From positions 1 through 40,300 of the forward strand of contig MHAK01000129.1 in the NCBI GenBank assembly GCA_001802945.1: 40,300 nucleotides of DNA. The letters run 5' to 3'. Below, in pieces: positions 14,989-21,050 of this stretch. The DNA is from Ignavibacteria bacterium RIFCSPLOWO2_12_FULL_56_21 (lineage in GTDB: Bacteria; Bacteroidota; Ignavibacteria; UBA10030). The position numbers and the translations under genes were made by a program. The notes beneath the pieces were generated by a model. The model had not been told where the DNA came from and ran no database searches. It worked only from the letters and a program-made list of their open reading frames with translations. Every line of letters begins with the position of its first letter. Position 1 is the first letter of the stretch.

Positions 14989-17013
14989 ATGACCCTTACC
15001 CCCACCACCTGCTCCCAGTGCGGTCTTCCCTTCGCACGGGGCGGCGTACGCCTAAAGCGAGACGGTGCACTTCTCACCTTCTGCTGCTCCGGCTGCGCTG
15101 TGACCAATTCCGTTCTCGGCGCTTCGGGAGACGAAGGTGAGTCCGCCCTGTTCCTTGCCCGCCTTGGATTCTCCGCATTTCTCTCCATGAACATCATGGC
15201 GCTGTCGTGGATGATCTATGACAACGGCCTCGCGACGTTTGGTCTCACATCCGACGTCATTCCGGCGTTTGAAGCGCTCCTCTTCATACTCTCCTTGCCG
15301 ATCATGTTCGCCGTCGGATTTCCGTTCGCAAAGGCAGCCTGGAGGGAATTGCAGCAGCGGATGCTGACGACCGATTCGCTTATTACACTCGGCTCCTTCG
15401 CGGCGTTCGGATTTTCCTGTCAGCAACTCGCGACCGGCGGACGGGGGATCTATTTCGACACGGCGACGGCAACGCTTGTGCTCGTCACGCTCGGCAGATA
15501 TCTCGAAGCAACTGCAAAACTGGGTACGAGCCGTTCGCTCAAAGACCTGGTGGAGTTGCAGCCGGACACTTGCCGTGTTCTTAGAAACTCCGCCGAGGTA
15601 ATCGTGCCAGCTTCTGAAGTTCAAGCGGGCGAAATGCTGCTGGTGTTCGCGGGAGAACGCATTCCGCTCGACGGCGTGATCGCTGAAGGAACGACGTCCG
15701 TCGATGAGTCACCCCTGACGGGCGAGTCGTTGCCCCGGACGAAACGCCCAGGCGAAAACGTCTTTGCCGCCACGCTCAACATCGACGGCAGCATCACGAT
15801 ACGGACGACAGCCACCGCCGCCGAGACCGTTCACGCCAGCACGATACGACTTCTTGAAGAAGCGCAGCGTACTCGGTCGCCGCTTCAACACACCGTCGAC
15901 CGGATCAGCGCGGTCTTTCTACCCGCCGTGTTGGGATTGGCGCTGTTGACGGTGCTTGGATGGATGCTCGTCGTTCCCTGGCAGGACGCGATGGTTCACG
16001 GACTAACGGTGTTGGTTGTCTCGTGTCCGTGCGCGCTCGGTATTGGCACCCCGCTCGCGACAACATATGCGCTCGGCAAGGCAGCGCGCAAAGGTGTTCT
16101 ACTTCGGTCGCATGCGGTCATCGAGCGCCTTGCCGCCGCGAAATTCATGCTGTTCGATAAGACTGGAACTCTGACGACCGGAGAGCCGACGGTCAGTTCC
16201 TGGATCACCGGCGGAGATGAGACCGCAACTCTCCAGATCGTTTCCTCGCTCGAAGCACAGAGCTCTCATCCATTGGGACATGCTATTGTCCGTTATGCAG
16301 AACGTCGGTCCATTCTCACGCTCGATGTGAGGAACGTTCGTGTTCAGCCGGGAATCGGCATTGAGGGGGAAGTTCGTGCATCTACCGGCTGGATTCGTGT
16401 TGAAGTGCACGGAGTTCCGGGAACCTCTGCGGAAACGGAGCTTGCGGCGTCTTGGGAGGGGCGAGAACAGGTCAGGATACGCCTGACGGACACTGTGCGT
16501 TCAGCCGCCCGTGAGGCGATCGGGGAACTCCACGCTTTGGGCATTGCCACTTCGATCGTCTCTGGCGATGCGCAGATCGTTGTGGATCGAGCAGGTGCCG
16601 AGTCGGGCATCCGGGAGATGCGCGGAGGATTGATGCCTGCGGACAAGCTTGCTGCAATCTCTGAATTCCGCTCGAAGGGTGTCACGGTGATGGTAGGAGA
16701 CGGGATCAATGACGCCCCGTCGCTGGCGGCGGCGGATGCAGGTATAGCGCTCGCCGGCGGGACCGACATAGCGAAAGAAAGTGCCGACGCTGTGATCATC
16801 GGCGATCATCTCGAACGCATTCCGTGGCTTATTGGGTATGCACGGAAAGTCGTCCGGACGATCCGATGGAACCTGTTCTGGGCGTTCGCATACAATTCCG
16901 TGGGCATTGCTCTTGCGACTGCCGGCTTGCTTGAGCCGATCATCGCCGCAGCCGCGATGGTTGCCAGCAGCGTCAGCATTATTGCGCATTCTATGACGGT
17001 AACGAGAACCTGA
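14989..17013 (+). CDS. ccoI: Copper-transporting P1B-type ATPase, CcoI/CopA2 type
   Basis: A 674-residue ATPase. The N-terminus has a Cys-rich metal site (Cys8, Cys11 in CSQCG; Cys32, Cys33, Cys36 in FCCSGC) in place of a classical GMTCxxC domain. Core motifs are present: TGES at 244-247, the CPC ion site (Cys346, Pro347, Cys348 in SCPCALGIGTPL), the phosphorylated Asp390 in DKTGTLT, an HP motif (SSHPLGHAI) and GDGINDAPS at 570-578. Eight membrane helices are expected. Family knowledge: CcoI/FixI pumps Cu+ to the periplasm for the CuB centre of cbb3 oxidases. Its place after ccoNOP-actA-F fits this role. Confidence 0.93.
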   Translation: MTLTPTTCSQCGLPFARGGVRLKRDGALLTFCCSGCAVTNSVLGASGDEGESALFLARLGFSAFLSMNIMALSWMIYDNGLATFGLTSDVIPAFEALLFILSLPIMFAVGFPFAKAAWRELQQRMLTTDSLITLGSFAAFGFSCQQLATGGRGIYFDTATATLVLVTLGRYLEATAKLGTSRSLKDLVELQPDTCRVLRNSAEVIVPASEVQAGEMLLVFAGERIPLDGVIAEGTTSVDESPLTGESLPRTKRPGENVFAATLNIDGSITIRTTATAAETVHASTIRLLEEAQRTRSPLQHTVDRISAVFLPAVLGLALLTVLGWMLVVPWQDAMVHGLTVLVVSCPCALGIGTPLATTYALGKAARKGVLLRSHAVIERLAAAKFMLFDKTGTLTTGEPTVSSWITGGDETATLQIVSSLEAQSSHPLGHAIVRYAERRSILTLDVRNVRVQPGIGIEGEVRASTGWIRVEVHGVPGTSAETELAASWEGREQVRIRLTDTVRSAAREAIGELHALGIATSIVSGDAQIVVDRAGAESGIREMRGGLMPADKLAAISEFRSKGVTVMVGDGINDAPSLAAADAGIALAGGTDIAKESADAVIIGDHLERIPWLIGYARKVVRTIRWNLFWAFAYNSVGIALATAGLLEPIIAAAAMVASSVSIIAHSMTVTRT

Positions 17014-17264
17014 ATGATGAAACCCGGTGAAGGTCAATGGTGAAGAGTGAATTGTCAATGGAAAATCGAAACTGTAAGGCGTGTGAATACACACCGTGCG
17101 ATTCTATATTCCAGGCCATTCACCAATGAACCAACCTCAGATTCACTCAGAGTATTTAACCATTTAACCAATTGACCAACATCGCCTACGCCCACGCATT
17201 CATCATCTTCTTGCTTCTTCTTCAGCCTCGACGTACCTTCGTAGAACGAATCTTTGCCCGCCAC
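17014..17264 (+). repeat. Repeat-rich spacer between ccoI and the response regulator
   Basis: Left words ggtgaaggtcaatggtgaag (17025) and gtgaattgtcaatgg (17046) are answered by right words ccattcaccaatgaacc (17116) and gattcactc (17140), giving an imperfect inverted repeat; aaccatttaaccaattgacc (17158) extends the right side. A small gtgtg/cacac hairpin lies near 17081. No gene is visible. A longer frame for the regulator opening at 17172 runs through this repeat and is discounted. Confidence 0.65.
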
Positions 17265-17936
17265 ATGGTTTCCGCCTCAGCTGCTGTCGAACAACGACAG
17301 ATCGAAGTCTGGCTCATCGACGACAATCAGGAGTATACGACGGTCGTCGCCGAAGCGATCAACCTCTCGAGCGGAGCTGTATGCACAGCGACGTACTCGC
17401 GTTGCGAGCCCGCGTTTGAAGCGCTCCGCAAAGGTACGCCGGCCCCTAATGTGCTGCTGCTCGACATCGGACTTCCCGGCATCGGCGGAATTCAGGCGAT
17501 CGAGACTTTCAAAGAATTTTCGCCGAGCATGCAGATCATCATGCTCACCGTGTACGACATGGATGAAAAGGTGTCGAGCGCCGTTCAGCGCGGGGCGTCG
17601 GGGTACCTCCTCAAGACATCGGACATTGATGGAATTCTCAGGGCGGTCCATTCGACAGTTCAGGGAGGCATGCCCCTCGACCCGATGGTGACGCGCAATC
17701 TCATTCAGAGCATCCAGGTGCCCCGCCCTCGTGAAGGAAATACATACGGACTCACGGATAGGGAATTGCAGATTCTTCGGTACCTCGTGGAAGGATACTC
17801 ATTTCAGGAGATTGCGAACAGAATGTTCATCAGTGTTTGGACGGTGAACACGCATGTCAACCGGATCAACGAGAAGTTGGACGTCCATAGCCGCAGTGTA
17901 GCAGTTGTGAAAGCTTTAAAGGAGGGATTGATCTAG
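17265..17936 (+). CDS. NarL/LuxR-family response regulator
   Basis: From the ATG at 17265 the protein has 223 residues. The receiver domain has the acidic pair Asp19/Asp20 (VWLIDDNQEY), the phosphoacceptor Asp67 (LLLDIGLPG), the switch Thr in IIMLTVYD and the Lys in GYLLKTSD. The C-terminal LuxR-type helix-turn-helix reads LTDRELQILRYLVEGYSFQEIANRMFISVWTVNTHVNRINEKL. No sensor kinase lies nearby, so it is an orphan in this window. Family members activate or repress transcription after phosphorylation. It follows ccoI on the same strand, so redox or oxygen control of the operon is conceivable but only inferred. A strong terminator follows. Confidence 0.92.
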   Translation: MVSASAAVEQRQIEVWLIDDNQEYTTVVAEAINLSSGAVCTATYSRCEPAFEALRKGTPAPNVLLLDIGLPGIGGIQAIETFKEFSPSMQIIMLTVYDMDEKVSSAVQRGASGYLLKTSDIDGILRAVHSTVQGGMPLDPMVTRNLIQSIQVPRPREGNTYGLTDRELQILRYLVEGYSFQEIANRMFISVWTVNTHVNRINEKLDVHSRSVAVVKALKEGLI

Positions 17937-17968
17937 TTCTACAAAAAACAGGAATGTGGCGTAAATTT

Positions 17969-18012
17969 AGAAATTTCGACGGTCGCTTTTTGTGCCGCCG
18001 AAATTTCTTTTT
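17969..18012 (+). terminator. Intrinsic terminator after the response regulator
   Basis: The stem agaaatttcgacgg (17969-17982) pairs with ccgccgaaatttct (17995-18008) with one G-T/U pair, loop of 12, followed by TTTTT to 18012. It lies 33 bp after the regulator stop. Confidence 0.85.
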
Positions 18013-18034
18013 GGAGAATCACTAATATTAGCGA

Positions 18035-18064
18035 TTGCCAGCACCCCCCGACAACTGCTATATT
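18035..18064 (+). promoter_or_regulatory. Candidate sigma-70-type promoter upstream of the structured leader
   Basis: TTGCCA at 18035-18040 and TATATT at 18059-18064 are separated by 18 bp. Transcription would start near 18071, about 16 bases before the first stem of the structure at 18087. It follows directly on the terminator of the previous gene. Sequence match only. Confidence 0.5.
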
Positions 18065-18086
18065 GTGCCCGCGTCCCACTCACCAT

Positions 18087-18165
18087 GAGGAGCGGGATTA
18101 CAATATGAGTTCCCTGAGGGGGGATATTGCCCCGCTCCTCTCTTCTTTAAACTTATCCCCCCTCA
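18087..18165 (+). promoter_or_regulatory. Structured leader RNA, possible H-type pseudoknot
   Basis: Stem 1 is a perfect 10-bp pairing of gaggagcggg (18087-18096) with cccgctcctc (18131-18140). Stem 2 is a perfect 12-bp pairing of tgaggggggata (18115-18126), which lies in the loop of stem 1, with tatcccccctca (18154-18165), which lies outside it. This is either a pseudoknot or a pair of competing folds; an inner caatat/atattg stem (18101-18106 with 18124-18129) competes with stem 2. I do not recognise a known riboswitch class. The next gene is DUF72 at 18341. It could instead be a small RNA. Confidence 0.55.
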
Positions 18166-18284
18166 ATCTTCGAAGAATCACTGCGTCCGTTCTGTCTTTC
18201 CCCTCTCTGGTATCACGGTTCTTCCAAACAGATTCCATTGATTTTCTCGTAGAATTCAATAACACATTTTTGTCGCTATCTATA

Positions 18285-18313
18285 TTGACAATACGACATA
18301 AATGTCATACATT
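18285..18313 (+). promoter_or_regulatory. Second candidate promoter close to the DUF72 gene
   Basis: TTGACA at 18285-18290 and TACATT at 18308-18313 with a 17-bp spacer. The -10 element lies in the left arm of the inverted repeat at 18306-18343, so a protein bound to that repeat would block it. If this promoter is used, the transcript starts near 18320 and lacks the left arm of the hairpin. Confidence 0.4.
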
Positions 18314-18343
18314 CCTCCTGGATTAAATCAGGAGGAATGTATG
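18306..18343 (+). promoter_or_regulatory. Perfect 15-bp inverted repeat over the ribosome binding site of DUF72
   Basis: catacattcctcctg (18306-18320) and caggaggaatgtatg (18329-18343) pair without mismatch around an 8-nt loop. The right arm contains the Shine-Dalgarno sequence aggagg (18330-18335) and the ATG start (18341-18343). As RNA it would hide the initiation region; as DNA it is a palindromic operator over a promoter. Confidence 0.85.
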
Positions 18344-19342
18344 GAGCGGGTTCATGTGGGAATGGGGGGGTGGGACATTCCCCCATTTGAAAAGGTCTTT
18401 TATCCTCAGGCGACACGCGGCTTCCGGAAACTCCGCTATTACTCGCAATTCTTCGACAGCGTCGAGATCAACGCCACGTTCTACAGCACGGCGTTTTCAC
18501 CCGACCAGGTCCTCCGCTGGCTTGACGACGTCGACTCAAACCCACGGTTCATCTTCACTGTAAAACTCTACCGCGGATTCACTCACACCTACGATGCGGA
18601 TCGTAAGAATTTTCTCACAACGCATCGCCTCCTCGATCTTCTTCGCTCTCACGGAAAGTTCGGCGGACTTGTCATGCAATTCCCGTATTCTTTCGTGAAC
18701 GGCTCAGACCAACGTCGCTATTTGATGGGGCTCGCCCGATCGTTCGGATCCTTCCGACTGTTCACAGAGGTCCGTCACAATTCCTGGGACAGTCCATTAA
18801 TGTTTAATTTCTTCCAGGAAAACGGCATGCATCTCGTTAACGTCGACCTCCCTCAAATCCGACGCAACATGCCGTTCCACGAAACTGCGTGGGGTGGAGC
18901 TTCATACTATCGGTTGATGGGAAGGAATGCGGCAACATGGGAACAGCCATACCGGCTGGAGCCGGATGGTCGTCATGTCGTCAGCGACCGTTATTTGTAT
19001 CTCTACGAATCGAGTGAACTTGAACGATTGGCAGAAGCGGTGAAGAAGGTTCGGGAGCAGGGGAATGAAACGTTCGTCGTCTTCCACAACGACCCTGATG
19101 CACAATCACTGCTGAACGGATTTCAATTCCGACACATGTTGACGAGAAGGAAAGTGATGGTTCCCGACAGACTGCTTCACAGATTTCCGCGACTCGGTCC
19201 GATCAGCGTGTCTGTGAATGTAGGACATCCGTTGTTTTCTGGTGAGCTTCCGCCGTCACCCAGAAACACCGGTGGAAGTGTTCCTCAGTCGGCTATTGGA
19301 TCTTCTCCAAGCATTCCGGCCCATCATTCTTTGAATTATTGA
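18341..19342 (+). CDS. DUF72 family protein
   Basis: A 333-residue protein of the DUF72 family (TIM-barrel fold, biochemical role not established). Family features: GMGGWDIPPFEKVFYPQ near the N-terminus, FDSVEINATFYSTAF, FIFTVKLYRGFTH, GGLVMQFPYSF, FTEVRHNSWDSP and ASYYRLMGRNAATW, and the late TFVVFHNDPDAQSLLNG. The ATG at 18341 is chosen because aggagg lies at ideal distance; an earlier in-frame start at 18302 would cross the hairpin arm. The last 50 bp overlap the 3' end of the convergent SRAP gene, and the C-terminal 60 residues or so, encoded there, do not resemble the family core. Confidence 0.9.
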   Translation: MERVHVGMGGWDIPPFEKVFYPQATRGFRKLRYYSQFFDSVEINATFYSTAFSPDQVLRWLDDVDSNPRFIFTVKLYRGFTHTYDADRKNFLTTHRLLDLLRSHGKFGGLVMQFPYSFVNGSDQRRYLMGLARSFGSFRLFTEVRHNSWDSPLMFNFFQENGMHLVNVDLPQIRRNMPFHETAWGGASYYRLMGRNAATWEQPYRLEPDGRHVVSDRYLYLYESSELERLAEAVKKVREQGNETFVVFHNDPDAQSLLNGFQFRHMLTRRKVMVPDRLLHRFPRLGPISVSVNVGHPLFSGELPPSPRNTGGSVPQSAIGSSPSIPAHHSLNY

Positions 19343-20024
19343 CGTTTTTCGAAACCGGGTATGCTTCCATGTTCTTCTCGGGATATGGAGCACAAAGCCG
19401 CATCAACGAATCGGTGTCCTTGTTCTCCCTGTCGAGCCAGGCATCGTACGACTTTTCATCCAGGATTACCGGCATTCGCCGGTGAATTGTGGCCATGAGT
19501 TTGTTCGGTTCCGTGGTGATGATCGTGAACGATGGAACCTCCTTCCCTTCTTCTCCTTTCCAGATTGAGAACAGTCCTGCAAACATGAACGATGTTCCGT
19601 CTTTCATTCGAATAGCCATCGGCTGTTTTGGCGGTTTTCCGGAAGGAAGCGGCGGTTCATCGTTCAGTACCTTCCATTCGTAAAACGCATCGGCGGGAAT
19701 AAGGCATCTGGACGACCGGAAGTACGGCGCATAGAGTCGCGATGTGTCGAGCGTCTCGGCCTTTGCGTTAAACGTCTTCAGCGGAGTTCCGTCTTTGCCC
19801 TTCAACGGCTTTCCGTCCTTCGACCCGTGCGGTATCAACCACCACTGCATTGTGTCGGCCCGGAGTTCGTTGTTCCGTACGGCGATCACGGGGAGGAATT
19901 GCATTGGCGCGGCGTTGTACTTCGGAATGCCTTCGAATGCTGCGTCGGCATTTGAGAGATTCTTGAATAATTGCTCGGTCGCATGGTCCCGGGCGGTCCT
20001 GATGACGGCGTATCTACCGCACAT
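19293..20024 (-). CDS. SRAP (SOS response-associated peptidase, YedK/HMCES) protein
   Basis: A 243-residue protein that starts MCGRY, so Cys2 becomes the N-terminal catalytic Cys after Met removal. Other SRAP landmarks are present: YNAAPMQFLPVI, WWLIPHGSKD, FNAKAETLD (Asn/Glu region), RCLIPADAFYEWK (catalytic-site Glu) and TIHRRMPVIL (active-site His). Family knowledge: SRAP proteins form a stable thiazolidine crosslink with abasic sites in single-stranded DNA and so protect them during replication. The frame continues upstream to 20102, but that part is repeat-derived and Cys2 requires the 20024 start. Confidence 0.95.
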   Translation of the reverse strand: MCGRYAVIRTARDHATEQLFKNLSNADAAFEGIPKYNAAPMQFLPVIAVRNNELRADTMQWWLIPHGSKDGKPLKGKDGTPLKTFNAKAETLDTSRLYAPYFRSSRCLIPADAFYEWKVLNDEPPLPSGKPPKQPMAIRMKDGTSFMFAGLFSIWKGEEGKEVPSFTIITTEPNKLMATIHRRMPVILDEKSYDAWLDRENKDTDSLMRLCAPYPEKNMEAYPVSKNVNNSKNDGPECLEKIQ

Positions 20025-20056
20025 GAGCTTGGTTCTCCGGAGCGCAATGAAAAGAG

Positions 20057-20117
20057 ATCGTCCACGAATGGACACGAATACTCGGTCATAGCTCCAAAAC
20101 ACTAATGAACACGAATG
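20057..20117 (-). repeat. Dispersed 59-bp repeat, copy 3 (inverted relative to copies 1 and 2)
   Basis: The segment from atcgtccacgaatggacacg to actaatgaacacgaatg matches the reverse complement of 1061-1119, about 19 kb away, with a few differences and small length change in the middle. It lies just upstream of the SRAP gene. Confidence 0.8.
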
Positions 20118-20291
20118 AATGGGAAAATGCTTTAGTGTTCATTCGTACTTATTCGTGTTAATTCGTGGAAAATGCTTCTAATAAGAAGGCCTTTTGGAAA
20201 ATATCGACCACGAATGGACACGAATATACGAATTTGTAATGTTTCTTCGATGTCCATACATTATAAGACATTCACTTCGTGTACTTCGTGG
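20118..20291. repeat. Further cacgaat/attcgtg palindromes between SRAP and DUF4159
   Basis: tagtgttcattcgt (from 20132) and cttattcgtgttaattcgtgg (20148) are the inverted counterpart of 20057-20117, so the two together form a hairpin. A second pair follows: ccacgaatggacacgaat (20208-20225) with cacttcgtgtacttcgtgg (20273-20291). The last arm runs into the start of the DUF4159 gene. Confidence 0.75.
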
Positions 20292-20968
20292 AAAAGTCTT
20301 TTTCTAGGGCTCTTCGCAGCCTCTTTCTATGCCTGGCATTCTTGAACCTAGCCGGCGCCCAGTCGCGTATCGAATCCCAGTTTCGCATTGCACGCTTGAA
20401 ATATGCCGGCGGCGGAGACTGGTACAATGACCCTTCGGCTGAGGTCAATCTCTTACGGTTTGTGCGCGAACAAACGGGCATCGATGCCGACCCTAGATAC
20501 GAGTTTGTTGAGCTCTCGAGCGACCGGTTGTTCTCGTATCCGTTCCTCTTTATGACGGGACACGGCAACGTCGTCTTTTCGCCCTCCGACGTTCAGCGAC
20601 TCCGCACGTATCTGGAGCGGGGCGGATTTCTCTATGTCGATGACGATTACGGCCTCGACAAGGCCTTTCGTCGGGAGATCAAGAAAGTCTTTCCAGATCA
20701 GGAACTTGCAGAGCTCCCGTTCAGTCACAGTATATATCACACGCCATTCGAGTTTCCCAGCGGCGTCCCTAAGACACACGAACACGACAAAGCCCCGTCG
20801 CAAGGCTATGGAATCTTTCTTGGCGGACGGCTCGTTGTGTATTACACGTTCGAAGCAAACCCCAGCGACGGCTGGGTGGATCCAGAGGTGCACGGCGATC
20901 CTGCGGCAGTGCGGCTCGATGCGCTCAGGTTCGGGACGAATGTTGTTGTCTGGGCTCTGAGTCATTGA
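20279..20968 (+). CDS. DUF4159 domain exported protein
   Basis: A 229-residue protein, GTG start at 20279 (a second GTG at 20288 is possible). A signal peptide (SLFLCLAFLNLAGAQS, cleavage near residue 27) precedes a DUF4159 domain: ARLKYAGGGDWYNDPSAEVNLLRFV, FMTGHGNVVFSPSDVQRLRTYLERGGFLYVDDDYG, and a late GRLVVYYTFEANPSDGW. The fold is related to glutamine-amidotransferase-like domains; function unknown. Such genes commonly sit with DUF4175, MoxR, DUF58 and vWA genes in FCB bacteria; here DUF4175 follows after 82 bp on the same strand, whereas MoxR and vWA lie 11-14 kb downstream. The first codons come from a repeat arm. Confidence 0.88.
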   Translation: MYFVEKSFSRALRSLFLCLAFLNLAGAQSRIESQFRIARLKYAGGGDWYNDPSAEVNLLRFVREQTGIDADPRYEFVELSSDRLFSYPFLFMTGHGNVVFSPSDVQRLRTYLERGGFLYVDDDYGLDKAFRREIKKVFPDQELAELPFSHSIYHTPFEFPSGVPKTHEHDKAPSQGYGIFLGGRLVVYYTFEANPSDGWVDPEVHGDPAAVRLDALRFGTNVVVWALSH

Positions 20969-21050
20969 TATTGACCGCGAGGGTGAAGTTGCGAGATGTC
21001 GCCGCCGGTGGAGAAGATTTATCCACGAAGTGCCACTTTGAAATTCTGTG

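Noticed and set aside
17172-17264. N-terminal hydrophobic extension of the response regulator (start at 17172)
   Set aside because: The extension comes from the repeat-rich spacer; receiver domains start within about 15 residues of the ATG at 17265.
18063-18326. 87-codon open frame upstream of DUF72
   Set aside because: It runs through the paired segments of the structured leader, and its composition follows the RNA stems; the DUF72 start has its own strong ribosome binding site.
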